Origin: Lycocorax pyrrhopterus obiensis
Taxonomy: Eukaryota > Chordata > Aves > Passeriformes > Paradisaeidae
Direction: 5' to 3'
Length of the DNA: 64,000 nucleotides
NCBI GenBank assembly: GCA_014706295.1
Contig: JACSVZ010000001.1
Location: 1,611,740 to 1,675,739, forward strand
Shown: positions 9,266-21,725 of the stretch, piece by piece
How the letters are laid out: every line of letters begins with the position of its first letter
Numbering within the stretch: position 1 is the stretch's first letter
The notes under the pieces: generated by a model
Databases searched by the model: none
What the model was told of the DNA's origin: nothing
Seen by the model: the letters and a program-made list of their open reading frames with translations, nothing else
Made by a program: the position numbers and the translations under genes

Positions 9266-12200
9266 GGATGGGATGGGAAATAACGACAATAAAAGTAGGA
9301 ATGGAAACGGCTTCGGGTGGAAAACAACCTCCAAAAAAGACAGGGAATGTCCAAGACACAGGAAAACCCCATCCATATCCAGAGGTTTCCCAGGGGATCC
9401 CCACAGCTGCCACAGCCGGACAATGCCAATATTTAAACTCAATATTTAAACCTCCAAAAGTGCCAAGTCACCCCAAAAAGGCCCAAGAGCTGAGCCTTGT
9501 CCTGCCAAAAATCCAAATAACCCTGCTGGGAATCCTTGCTCGTGTTCTCACCACGCTGCCAGAGTTTGTTTCATCTTCTCCAAACGAAAAAAAGACATGA
9601 AAAAATATTTTGGTGACAACTAAAAATGACTCTGAGCCCTTTTATCATCGTTTTTATCTCTTATTTAACAACTGCAAAGCTGAATATTCTTCCCGAGCTC
9701 CTTTTTCAGTATTTTCAGGGTGTTTGGCAGCTGCTGCATTTCATTTTTTTGCTCTTCTATTCCACACTCCGATGTTTTCTCCTATGAAATTGCCCAGCTG
9801 CTGGAATGTCCCCACTCCAGCCCAAAATGCAGAATATTAAGTATTTAAAGCTGGACTTGGAACGCACAGGGAAAATGTAACTGCTAAAAATATCCTTTCC
9901 CAGTTTGATTGAGGGTTTTGTACCGAGTTTTCCTTTGATTCATGGGATTTATTTCTATTTTAGCAGCTACATTTCAGTTCTGAGCAAGGAATTATTTAGG
10001 AATTCTTAATCAACCAGCCAATTTACTTTGTAAGGATTCCAGCTGGGCAACTGCTCCCAGAAATACACCAAAAACGCAGTTTTGAGAGCAGGCACAGCTA
10101 CACCCCCAAAATCTCTGCCCGAAAATAGGAAAAACTGGGATGTCCTGGTTATAGCTGTGCTTGTGGTCATCATTTGAGGAGAAACCTACTCTGGTTCTTC
10201 ACCAAACATCAAATCTGTTCCCTGCCTTGAGGAGAATTCCCACATTTCCAGAGGGGAGATGAGGAGGAAAGGTAAGAGGGGATTTTTGGAGAAAAGCTGA
10301 TGATTTCCGTAGCTCTGGGCTTTTTTAAACGGCATCATCTCCTTTATAAAAACGGGAATTTTGGGATGAAATTTATCACGGAGCCATCAAGTGTGTCATT
10401 CCACTCACCAAACCAAGCGTGGAATGAATGATCCTGAATATTCCTAGAGGGAAACCAAAGTGCTCCCAAAAACAAGCTCCCAAAAAAATCCCTCAGATGA
10501 GGGAGGGCTCGAGTCTCTCCTTTTTCAATCACGGAGACATTTGGTTTGCAAGGAAACTTCCAGGAATTTGTGTATTCCTGGGAATCCAAAGCTCTGGTGG
10601 CGTTAAAAATAGCATGAAAGGCATTCCTAGAGGGAAAAAAAAAGATTCCTGGATGATTTTTGTTTGGAAGGAGGTGACGATTGTGGGGAATGTTTACCAC
10701 ACGTTCCAGGTTTCGTAAAAGCTGAGACATTTCTGAGGAAAATATTCCGGGAGAGCAAGGGAGGGGAGCAGAGCAGGATGACAGACAGGCAGGATTTTGG
10801 GGGGAAAAAGATGGAATTCCGTAAAGCCAGCTCCACTGCTAACAGCTGATTCCAGCTCCTTGCCGAGCCAGAAGGAGAGAGAGCGAAGATGAAAAGAGGA
10901 AACATCGGAAAAGGAAATGAAAAGAGCTTTATTAGCGAGGTTCTTCTCCTGCCTGACCCAATTATCAGATTTTGCATTTAAGTTTAAGACAGCAGATCAA
11001 ACGACGAGAGCCACTTTGTACTCGTGCCAGGAGCCCAGATGAGATCTCTCAGGGACTCTCCTGCATGCCAGGAATAAGAAACTCTGCCTCTCCCCGCGTT
11101 TTTTTGTCTACATATGGTGCAACGTGCAAAAACCAGCCCGATTCAGGAGTGCCTGGATGAAGGCCGGGATTTATGGCACTTTATCAGCTAGGCTGGGATG
11201 GGGGCAGCAGGAAGAAGAGGAAAATCTAATTATAAGTTTCCCCAAAAAAGCGAAAAGGAATTGCAAGTCCAAAGGTTGGTGTCACGCAGGAATGAGCAGT
11301 TTGGGATGGTCGGGTCCAAAGCTGCTCGGGATATTTGAGGGGTTTTTTTCAGTCTGTGACAGAAATTCACCTAAAACATCTCCAAGGTGAGACAGGGCAG
11401 CTTCTGAGACACCTTCTGAACGCCCTCACCTCTCTCCCTGGGTTGCAGCATTCCAGCCTGGGGGGGTTTTAAGGCTGAGGTGGGATTTGGGATTGAATGA
11501 GACCCGAGATGCCTCGAAAGGGTTTTCCTTCCCCTCATCTTTGGGTACCGCTGCGAGCACCGGAACCCCCCCACTCTGCCCACGGGTGGAGAACTCGTTC
11601 CTGGGCCACGATGTTTGGCAGGTCATAAAACAAATTGTGCTGCTTTCACTTGTGCAAATAAAAGCAAAGAACAGCAAAGATCTGGGAGTTAACGGGGCCT
11701 GAGCACATCCCTTTAAACAAAAGCAGAGACAAACTTTTCTGGGAGCGTTTAAACTCAGCTTTTCCACACGAGGGGTTCCTCCTTCACCTCCTGCACGAGG
11801 TTTAATACCTGCACTCATTTCCCAGCTGGTTGTGACCCTTTGGCACATTTGCTCCTGAAGTATTTCAGGGTTTTGGTGCATTTCATTACCACCTGTGTTC
11901 CCAAGTGCTGTTCCAGCCTTGTTTGCAGGAGACAACTGCAATCCTGCATTTATGATCCCCTTTGGGCCGAAGCCACTTCTAATGGACTTTATTATTATCC
12001 ACCACATTCCTCAGGAGGAAACATCCAGCTCAGACTTGGCTGCCTTAGTCCCAAGCTTGTTCTACAGGGAAAAGGAGGCCAGGACTTTTTATCCTCCTCT
12101 TTTCCCACTTATTTTCACTGCTGCTTCAACGGATTTTTGCTTTTCTCTGCCGCCATTCGGCAGCAAACACAAACAGACCCTTCTTGCTTTCATGATTTCC

Positions 12201-13715
12201 CTCAACACAAATATTTAGGGACAACCATCCTGCTTTATCCAGATGCCAGGTGTCATGCTGCCCCATCCCAGCTTGTGGTCCAGATGTTTTTGCATTCCTT
12301 TTTCTCCTCCTCCTGGGGACCAGAAAAGCCTCAGCATATGTAGAAAAAATAAGAAAGAGAGAGGCCTAGAAAATCATAAACGCAGGGAAGAAAGCGAGGG
12401 CAAATATTGTTCACTCCAGGGCAAAAAAATTGTCAGGCAACTTTTTTGAAATGACTTTTTTGCACAGTTTTTAATTAAATCATGGAATTTTGGCCACAGG
12501 AGGCTGCAGAGGCCAAACTGGAAATGAATCCAAAGAAGTTTTGACACGTTCGCAATGAACGTGTTGGATGAAGCCATGGAAGGAAAGCTCTGCTGCTGCC
12601 TCTGACAATTCATAAGCAATTCCCAGCCCAAGAATTCCAATTCCAAGTCCAGATTCTCCTGACCACTGCACGAGACAAGAGATTCTTTGGTGTCACCCCC
12701 ACGGAATTATTTTGACAAGGAAGGGACAAACCAGACATGATGAAGAGCACAGAACAACCTCTCACGGAGCAGCACAGCTCCAAAGAACATTCCTGCTCTC
12801 CAGCTCGGAGGCTGAGCTTGGCCAGGGAGGGAAAACCTTGGTTTTCCTTTCAGGAATCACCAATCCTGTCTTTTCCATGGACTTTTTAGGTTTTATCCTT
12901 GCTGGAGCAAAGATATCATTGGGTGACTGCTGGGAAAACTTCTCCTGAGCTGAACGAGTGGGGAGAAGTTTGTTCTCCCAAGGATCCATTAGGAGGAATC
13001 TTCTGGAGGGGAAATATCTGGAGCTGATATTCCCAGCTCCCCTTCCCACCTGGAAGCAGGTTCTGAGGGAATGTGTGGGTGACAGTACAACAAATCAATC
13101 CCCTAAACCTAAGAACAACTCTACAAGGTCTGGGAACTGCTGTTTCCACAAGAAGATTCCCTGGAATGCCCAGGAAAGCTCCAGTCATGCCACGATCCCA
13201 TCCCCCAGGGCTCTGTCGGGATGAGTGGCTGATAATGAACGACGCTGGATTCTTTGCAATCAATCTCAATCAGAACCTTTGCTCTTAATCCTTTCTGGAA
13301 AAGGAGGCCAGGACTTTTGTTTCCTCCTGTTTTCCTACCAGCTCCCAACCTGCTCCATTTTCTTTCCACCTCACCCATAACGGCATCACCACCGACGTGG
13401 GGCTGGGGAGGGAATTATCTTTCTTGGAAAGATTTTGGCTCATCCATGACAGCTCCTTGTGTTGCAGCGTTTCGTGTTTCTTGGTTAAATCCTGCTCATT
13501 GTTTGCTCTCTTTTTTCCCTTTTTCCCCCCCCATTTTTTTCCCCTAAGCCACGTTGGAATAAGGAAACACAAATATATAAAAAGCAGCTGTTGAAATGTA
13601 ATTAAAGAACAGACGGGGCCTTGTGCCAGGCCTGCTGAGGGGAAGGAGAGCCTGAACCCTCCTCTGGACACGCCCCAGCGCCGGGATGCAGCTACTGGAA
13701 ACAATTCCTGATCAC
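9266..13715. other. Large repeat-poor interval
   Basis: About 4.4 kb without a recognisable transposable element or exon. Frames up to 193 codons (11426-12007, minus) have no identifiable domain and no codon pattern typical of a gene. It is the longest apparently single-copy stretch here and the best place to test cross-species conservation. Confidence 0.55.
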
Positions 13716-14608
13716 GGAGTGGGAGCAGACAAAGGAGAATCCAGAGGGGGAGCAGACAAAGGCAGATCCAGAGGGGGAGCAGACAAAGGCAGATCCAGAG
13801 TGGGAATAGACAAAGGAAGATCCAGAGTGGGAATCGAGGCAGATCCACAGTGGGAACAGACAAAGGCAGATCCAGAGTGGGAGCAGAGAAAGGCAGATCC
13901 AGAGTAGGAATAGATAAAGGAAGATGCAGAGTGGGAACAAAGACAAATCCAAAGTGACAACAAAGGCAGATCCAGAGTGAGAGCAGAGAAAGGCAGATCC
14001 AGAGTGTGAACAAAGGCAAATCCAGAGTGGGAACAGACAGAGGCAAATCCAGAGTGGGAGCAGAGAAAAGCAGATCCAGAATGGGAACAAAGATCTAGAG
14101 GGGGAACACACAAGGGCAGATCCAGAGTGGGAGCAGAGAAAGGCAGATCCAGAGTGTGAACAAAGATAAATCCAGAGTGGGAACAGAGGCAGATCCAGAG
14201 TGAGAACAGACAGAGGCAAATCCAGAGTGGGAGCAGAGAAAAGCAGATCCAGAGTGTGAACAAAGATCTAGAGGGGGGAACACACAAGGGCAGATCCAGA
14301 GTGGGAATAGATAAAGGCAGATCCAGAGTGGGAACAGGTAAAGGAAGATGCAGAGTGGGAACAAAGACAAATCCAGAGTGACAACAAAGGCAGATCCAGA
14401 GCGGGAATAGACAAGAGACAGATCCAGAGCGGGAACAGACAAAGGCAAAGCCAGAGTGAGAGCAGAGAAAGGCAGATCCAGAGTGCAAGCAAAGACAAAT
14501 CCAGAGTGGGAACAAAGGCAGCTAGAGAGTGGGAGCAAAGGCAAATCCAGGGTGGGAATAGACAGGAGACAGATGCGGAGCGGGAGCAGACAGAGGCAGA
14601 CCCACAGC
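13716..14608. repeat. 27-bp minisatellite
   Basis: About 33 imperfect units, each with the CAGATCCAGAGTGGGA core followed by GCAGAGAAAGG or ACAGACAAAGG. Units of shorter or shifted length interrupt the 27-bp phase. Because 27 is divisible by 3, the minus strand reads as stop-free repeats of TLDLPLSVP type in several frames (up to 267 codons). There is no start context, partner domain or splice evidence for a protein. Confidence 0.95.
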
Positions 14609-14916
14609 GTGTGTTAGTCCTGTCATGTGGCTCCTTCAGTTGGATCAAAGGGGAAGTAAATGATACTTTCATTCCTACTAAACAAGGCTGTTTTCTTCCA
14701 AAGCAAATGTTTAGGAATTGGTTGCATAAAGGAAGCCCGAGCCTGCCCTCTCTGTGCTGTTGGATGTTTCACAGGGACTGCAAAAGCTGCAGAGAGCAAA
14801 GCTCTTCTGAACCAGAGTGAAATGTCCCATGGTGTCTGCAGAGATAAGGAGAGCTGGAATTTTCCTGGGTTACAGCCCCTGTTCTTGGGTGATTTACCAC
14901 AGAAATGTTCTTTCAT

Positions 14917-15695
14917 GGAATCATGGAATGGTTTGGGTGGGAAGGGAGCTTAAAATCATTCCATCCCACCCCCTGCCATGGCAGGGACACCTCCCACTGT
15001 CCCAGGCTGCTCCAAGCCCCAATGTCCAACCTGGCCTTGGGCACTGCCAGGGATCCAGGGGCAGCCACAGCTGCTCTGGGCACCCTGTGCCAGGGCCTGC
15101 CCACCCTCCCAGGGAACAATTCCTGCCCAAGATCCCATCCAGCCCTGCCCTCTGGCACTGGGAAGCCATTCCCTGGGTCCTGGCCCTCCAGCCCTTGCAA
15201 ACTGTCTCTCTCCGTGTTTCCTGCAGCTCCTTCAGGCCCTGCAAGGCCACACTGAGCTCACCCCAAAGCTTCTCCTCTCCAGGCTGAACAATCCCAGCTC
15301 TCCCAGCCTTTCCTCCCAGCAGAGCTGCTCCATCCCTCTGCTCATCCTGGTGCCTCCTCTGGCCTCTCTCCAGCAGCTCCACGTCCTCCCTGTGCTGGGC
15401 CCCAGGGCTGGGGCAGCTCTGCAGGTGGGGTCTCACCTGAGCACAGGGACACAGGGGCACAATCCCAGTCCCTTTCCTGATCCACTGGGGCAGCTCCAGC
15501 TCCCCCAGGGCTGCTCCCTCTGCTCATCCCAGCCTGGATTGATCCCAGGGGTTGTCCCAACTCAAGTGCAGCCTTGTTGAACCGTATGATATTCCCACTT
15601 CCCGAGCTTGTCCCTGTCCCTCTGGATGTCCCCGTCCTTCAGCAGTGTCACCACAACTCTCACCTTGCTGCTGGGCCAGCCCATGAGAGTGGCAG
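14917..15695 (-). mobile_element. Longest CR1 copy, type A
   Basis: The tail is at 14917-14935 (ATTCCATG octamers on the minus strand). The ORF2 C-terminal frame is 14913-15200 (TGNG..VPEGRAGWDLGQELF-like). The 5' side reaches the RT thumb region: 15562-15670 on the minus strand reads VVVTLLKDGDIQRDRDKLGK, matching the CR1 region upstream of the C-terminus. The segment between about 15440 and 15550 is shorter than expected, so an internal deletion is likely. Confidence 0.9.
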
Positions 15696-16567
15696 AGAAT
15701 TTCCATTTTACTTTTACAAATATATCCCCAAAGCTGCCTGCAAAACAATTTTCTGCAAGAATCCCAAATCCTCTCCCGGCCAAACCAAACCAGCGGCGAG
15801 GAAAAGCCAAGGCTGCAGCATTTCCAGATGGTTTTGCCTTTCCAGTGGTGCCACACAAACTTTGATGTGCTGGAAAACACCACCTGTACATTTATTTATT
15901 GCTAGATGCTTGATTTTCCCTCACCTGCTGCATATCCCAAAGTTTGGGCTCCTCCAGTCAATGCCCTACACTTGAAAAGGCCAAGAAAATTTAAAAAAAC
16001 CAAGGAGTTTTCTGCAAAAAACACTCCAGGAAAGCAGGGTTGAAATACAAAACGAAGCAATCTGGGATTTTATTTCTGGTTCATGTTGTCTTCCAAGCTC
16101 ACCTCGAATATGCCAGAGGGAACAGTTTTTCTCCTGATGGATGGAAATTTAAGTCTCCTCATAGGAAGGGTTTCCCTTCCAGAAATTGAAAACTTCACGA
16201 AAAAAAAAGTATCAGACAACACAAAACTGTGCCAAAGAACAGAATTTTCCAAAGATTTGGCTGCAATAATCACTTTGTTTTACATGGCAAAATCTGTGCT
16301 CTGAGCAGAAAACACGAAGATGTGGAAAATGCAGAAGCTGGATTTGGTTTTAAGAGTCAATTCTACGTGCAGGGTTGGAAATCCAGGATTATCCATGGGC
16401 TGAGAGGTGAAGGCACAAAAATAAACAGGAATATGGGAATATAGCAGGAATTTGAGGATTAAACGGAGCCTAAAAGTTAAACAATACAAAGTGGGTGTCA
16501 TTAGAGAGGTGAAAAGTGAATTTTGGTGGGAAATATCAACAATTTATCTTCCTAATTTCAGTGGAAG
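15696..16567. other. Unassigned sequence
   Basis: No gene or repeat recognised. Confidence 0.55.
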
Positions 16568-16630
16568 TGTCCCTGCCCACAGCAGGGGTTGGAATGGGAT
16601 GAGCTTTAACCCAAACAATTCTGAGGTGAT
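16568..16630 (+). mobile_element. CR1 3' scrap, type A
   Basis: GTCCCTGCCCACAGCAGGGG followed by a GGAATGGGATGAGCTTTAA block and AACCCAAACAATTCTG. A GGTCCCTTCC-like segment is deleted. Confidence 0.65.
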
Positions 16631-18004
16631 TTTTTTACACCAAGCCTAAATTTTGCTGCCTTGGCACCTTGGAATAACTTTATGGAATGGATGGAAGGGA
16701 ATGAGAACCTGTTTTCCTCACGCTGTAGCTCTTGGACTAAAAATTTTGAGAAATTTTGGTCTGTCTCTCTCCAGACTCCTCATGCAGGGATTGTCCTCAT
16801 TTGAGAGCTGCATAAACCAAAATTCCTTCCCAGCCCCTATTCACTGATGTGAAAATGTGTTAAAATGGATTTATTCAGACTTTTACCCACGATTTTTCTC
16901 TTAGGATGCGAATTCTCGGTAAATCTTGGGGCGTTCTCCAAACAAGGCCCAGTGTCATTATCTCTGCTCGGCACATGGGAGACGGAGTTGGAGGCAGGGG
17001 CATCTTATCAGCTCAGAGTTCTCCCCTGACTGATTAAACCCAGCCTATCTGTGAGTTTAACAGCAGCAGAACCCCTTTGGAGTGGGTTTTTAGGGATGTG
17101 ACTTGGGCAGGCAAGAGAAGAAAACAATTCAGGGTTTCTCCGGCGAGGTTAAGCTCTCTGACTGTCCCGCTTAAGAACAGGCCTGACTTCCCTAAACTCA
17201 GTTGTCCTCTTGACTTCTGTGGGACAAAATAACGTGCTGGAAGTTAAACCGGTGCTCCAAGGCGTGCTTTTGTAGGGCTAAGCCCTTCTGAATCACCAAA
17301 ACACCGCTGCAGTCCCACAGGTCGAGATAAACCCACTTCAAACCCCGGTGGGGCCTGGGCTGGAGGGATCCGTGTGACCCCTGAAGGAATAAACCAACCC
17401 ACAGTGGCACCAGTTCCCCCCAGAGGCTACAAAACCCAAATAATTTCAAAACAGAAGGGCTGCTCTCCCTCAAATGCAGCCAGAGCTGGAACCACCGGGA
17501 AAAGCAGGAATTAGGGAGTTATTAAGAGAGCTCCGCTCTTTCCGAGGGTTTGAAGCTCCCGGTTGTTTGTGCCAGAGACACAGGGCTTGAATTAAATTTC
17601 TTCCGGCCCAGATGTGCTGGGAGGGGGAGAAGGAGGCAGGAAACTCAGCTTTTCCAACAGATTTATTTAGTCCAGACATTATCCACCCTCTGGACAGGGT
17701 TTGGAGAGGCAGGTGAGGACAGAGTGGCACAATTAATGCTCACAGACGTGTGGCCGCACTGCCCAGAGCCACCAGGGCTCGGGGACACAGCTGGTGACCA
17801 CTGGCCTGGCACCGGCCTCTGGAGGATCCAAGATTCCCTCTGGGAAGTCTTCTCCAGGTGCAATTCCCTCCTGAGCAGGGCAGGGCACCGAACTGGGATC
17901 ATGGGATCTGTTAAGCCCAACAGCCAAATGAAATGTCCCTGCCTGCCACTTATCCCAGCCTGGGGAAGGGATGGGAGATGGAGCAGATCCTGCAGGTGAG
18001 GATT
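16631..18004. other. Unassigned sequence, GATA-motif patch inside
   Basis: No exon recognised. CATTATCTCTG at about 16956 and CTTATCAG at 17003-17010 are GATA-type sites within 55 bp of each other in repeat-free DNA. This is only suggestive of an enhancer. Confidence 0.5.
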
Positions 18005-18166
18005 CACATGTCATGGATCCTCCATCCCTGGAAGCGTCCCAGGATAGGCTGGATGGGACATACAGCACCCTGGGATAGTGGAAGGCGTCCCTGCCCATGA
18101 TGGGGGGTGGAACAAAATCATCTTAAACGTCCCTTCCAAGCCAAACCACTCCGTAATTCCATGATC
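18005..18166 (+). mobile_element. CR1 3' end, type A
   Basis: ATCCTCCATCCCTGGAAGCG begins it. GGGATAGTGGAAGGCGTCCC and CCTTCCAAGCCAAACCACTC follow, with a single AATTCCATGAT tail. An insertion-like TACAGCACC replaces the usual linker, so it is a diverged copy. Confidence 0.85.
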
Positions 18167-20137
18167 CATGCCCTGCAGCCAGCTGGAATCCTTGGCTGGG
18201 CTGGAATTCCTCTCTAATGGAGCACAGACAACACTTTGCTCCAGCAGCAAGTGCTGACACCGTCAGCTGCCACTGATGTAATTTGATTTTCTCTCGTGAC
18301 TGCCTGGCTGCTCCTAACGAGGCTCACATGGGATGCAGCCGGGATAGGGAAGGATCCAGGATTCCCTTTGCATGTCGTGAAGTGGCAGAGTCTGAAACTT
18401 AGGATATTCCCAGCACAAGGCTGAGATTATTCAGAGACTAAACCAGCTTGGATCAGCAGGGAAGGAAATGGGTGCTTTGACACCGCTGATGGATCTTTTC
18501 TACCAATATTGTGTTTGTGAGACAAAACGATGCTGCCAGCGACCACTGAATCCCAGATTTTGGGCGGAAAAAGCTGTGGAGAAACCTTTGGGGCAGTGTT
18601 CATAGAAAGGAGGGGGGAAAAATGCAGGAAGAGCAGGAAAATGCCCAAAGAGAGGAAAAACTTCCAGGCGTAGCTTGGCAGCAGCAGAGTTTATTTGCTC
18701 TGCTACCTGAGCACAAGCAAGCTCTGTGTGTTCCAGCCCATGGAAAGATTCCTGCAGGGATCCATCCAGAGGGAGAGGTCGGAAAGGCGGTGTCAGCTTA
18801 TCGCAGCCCTCATCTGGGAAATGGGAAAACCAGGAATGACCTAAATATTTCGGTGCATTTCTCCTCCTGTCCCTGTCACACACAGAAGGAGCTTCCTGGG
18901 CTGTGTGAAGTGCCCACATCTGTGTCCCGTTATTTTTTATCCTGTTTTTCCTTGGGAAAATGGGATCCCAGGGGAAATGGGATCGGTGCTTTTGGATGGG
19001 GAAAAATGCCATTTTCCTGGTGGGAGAAGCAGGAGAAACGTGGAGATGCCTTCAGAGTCAGGGACACACGAGCCATGGGAAATACAATCCAGCTGGACAA
19101 GTGGATTTAGGAGGGATGGGATTAATCCTGAAGCTAAACCGGGCTTAAAGGCAGAAAGAACTCCCACAAAATTCCCCTGGATGCTCCACTACAGCCAAGT
19201 GACCCTCCCTGCTCCTCCTGGCCTTCCTGAGGCTCGGAATTCCATCCCTGCCAGCCTGGCAGGATTTGTTTAGTCCGGGCTGGCTCCCTGCTGAGGCAGG
19301 GCTGGGTCAGGCACAGTCAGGGCTTTGTTCAGGGAGTCACCGCCTAAAGCTGGAATTAAATCCCGTTTAGTCTGCTCCGCAGCCACGTGTCCCTGTATTT
19401 TCAGAGGGCAGGGAATGCTGCCGTGTTGGACAGCAGCTCCTGCTGGGATATCCCAAAGGAAAGAAGAAAAAAAAAAACCCCAAAAACCAAACCAGCAACA
19501 CTGAAACCAACCCTCACCTTAAACTGCTCCTAAATTTTGGGAATACAGGAGCTGTAAAGAGAGGAAAGAGGGAAAAGCTGCAGGTTGTGGTTTGGCTGGT
19601 GGGTTTTGAGGTTATTTTCCTGGAAAATGAGCGCATCCAGCCCCTCTGCAGCAGGATGTGGAGCTGCTCAGACAAATCCCCCGTGCTCCAATCCCGTCCC
19701 AAGCTCCAATCCCTCTCCATGTTCCAGTCAGGAGCTGGAAATACCGAGCTTTGTCAGGCCAAGGGCGCTGATTTGATGCTGGGGGAATGTGCTCGGGATA
19801 GAGATCCACAGAAACACTGATTTTGGGATGTGGCAGCTCAGGTTGGGAGCTGACAGCTCCCCAAACGATCCCAGGCCCTGACTCCCAGGCTGGCGGGAGC
19901 TGCACCTCGGGGATTGCCTCTGGAAACTCCCGTGCTGGAGGAGGGAATTCCCACTCCTTTCCTCAGAAAGAAATGAATCTAAACCAGATCTGGGGATCCC
20001 GACGGGGTCAGAATGTGCTGAGTGAGAAGAAGCTGAAATTTTCTGCTGCCCTCGAAATAAATCCAAACCAAGCCAAGCACTGCTCCTGTTTGAGATAAAC
20101 TCAGGAGTTTTTGCTTGGATTTTGCTCTTGATTTAAT
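18167..20137. other. Unassigned sequence
   Basis: About 2 kb with no recognised repeat or exon. Frames reach 170 codons (18500-19012, minus) but contain no known motif. Confidence 0.55.
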
Positions 20138-20480
20138 CACAGAATCATGGAATGGTTTGGGATGGAAAAATCCTGAAAGATAATCTAATTCCAAGTCTGT
20201 GCCATGGGCAGGGACACCTCCCACTGTCCCAGGCTGCTCCAAGCCCCAATGTCCAACCTGGCCTTGGGCACTGCCAGGGATCCAGGGGCAGCCACAGCTG
20301 CTCTGGGAAACCTCTTCCAATGCCTCTCCACCCTCCCAGCGAACAATTCCTTCCCAATATCCCACCTAATCTTGCCATCTTCCATCGTGAAATTATTCCC
20401 CCTTTTTCTATCACTCCATTCCCTTGTCCAAAATCCCTCTCCAGACTTCTTGGAAGCCTCCATTACGTTTTGGAATCTTC
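20138..20480 (-). mobile_element. CR1 3' copy, type A
   Basis: Tail CAGAATCATGGAATGG at 20141, then the 3' UTR and ORF2 C-terminus up to the TCTTGGAAGCCTCC block. It is complete at the 3' end and 5'-truncated. Confidence 0.92.
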
Positions 20481-20619
20481 CCACCACACTTTGAATTTGT
20501 GTTTTCCAGCTTTTTATGGTTTTACTGGTCTGAAATCAGTACCAGAGACTGGGGAAGAGTCTCTTCAGTCCTTCCTGAAGGTTTTTCTGGGTCATTTCTT
20601 AACAAAAATTCATTGCAGA

Positions 20620-20727
20620 GCACTCTGGGACAGTGGAAGGTGTCCCTGCCCATGGCAGGGGTGGCACTGGATGGGCTTTAAGGTCCCTTCCAACCCCAAA
20701 CCAGTCTGGGATTCAATTCCATGATTC
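20620..20727 (+). mobile_element. CR1 3' end, type A
   Basis: CTGGGACAGTGGAAGGTGTC to ATTCCATGATTCC. Only about 100 bp are kept. It lies 140 bp from the preceding copy, in inverted orientation. Confidence 0.9.
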
Positions 20728-21566
20728 CCTGCTGGGTGGGGGAGCCACTTTCAGATGTGACAAAGTCCTTCAGGGATCACCGGGGCAGATTTCTGGTGCA
20801 GAACCAAGACCACATTTCCCTCGGAGTGGCACCAAATCCTCAGAGAAAGCTACAGAAAAGAGGAGAAACCCAAACAGGAGAAAAGAGGAAAACCCAAACG
20901 AGAGAAAAGAAGGAAAACCCAAACACTTTATAAAAGGTTTCGGGCTTGTCTGTGTAACATAATTTAATAAGAATGAAATTTTGGAGTTATTATGATCAAG
21001 TTTTAATAATCAAGTCTCTACAGCAGCACAGCCATTCATTTTTTGCTCTCCCAAGCCGGATCAGCCTGCGAGGTTGGAGCTTTAGTGCTTGGATGGGGCA
21101 AGCCAAGATTTTTGGACAAGAAGTGAGAGGCTGACAAGGAACACAGTGTGCAGGACATGTGCAGGCACTCGAACAAAAATGCAAATCCAACTCTGCAGTC
21201 TCCAGCTTTTCCGGTCGGGAAGAATTGCCAGAAAATAACTCCAGTCAGGGAAAACAACAAAGATGCTGCTGCTGCTGCTGCTGGAGGAGAAATTCTCTTT
21301 GGTTGTTTTCACATTCACCTTCTTTTTGGAATAAGTGAGGAGAACGTCAGGACACAGATCCCGATCCTCTCCCCCTGCTCAGGGCAGCCTGGGCATGGAG
21401 CTGCTCCAGCCTGGAAGGCTTTGAGGTGGATCCTGAGCCCTTTGGAAGGACATTAAACCCCAGGCCACGGGGATTTCTGGCTGTCTCAGACAGAGCTGGT
21501 CTCAGCCAGGTGGGAGAAGGGAAAAGCCAACGTGGGGCTGAACAGAGCACTGCAATCAGCAGCCAA
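20728..21566. other. Unassigned sequence with a short CTG run
   Basis: A (CTG)6-type run sits at about 21263-21283. AGGAGAAACCCAAACAGGAG-like units repeat three times near 20865-20925. No gene recognised. Confidence 0.55.
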
Positions 21567-21725
21567 AAATCAGGGAATCATGGAATGACTTGGGAAGGAA
21601 GGGACCTAAACACCACCTAATTCCACCTCCTGCCCCTGACAAGGACCTGTTCCACCATCCCAGGCTGCTCCAAACCCCGTCCAACCTGACCTTGGACACT
21701 TCCAGGGATACGGGATCCACACCCA
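21567..21725 (-). mobile_element. CR1 3' end, type A, diverged
   Basis: Tail CAGGGAATCATGGAATGACT, then GGAAGGGACCTAAACACCAC and CCACCATCCCAGGCTGCTCC. It is truncated inside the linker before ORF2. Confidence 0.85.

Noticed and set aside
13285..14544. Minus-strand open frames of 253, 267, 175 and 149 codons
   Set aside because: They are overlapping translations of the 27-bp minisatellite (DLPLSVPTL-type repeats) in several frames, with no recognisable domain.
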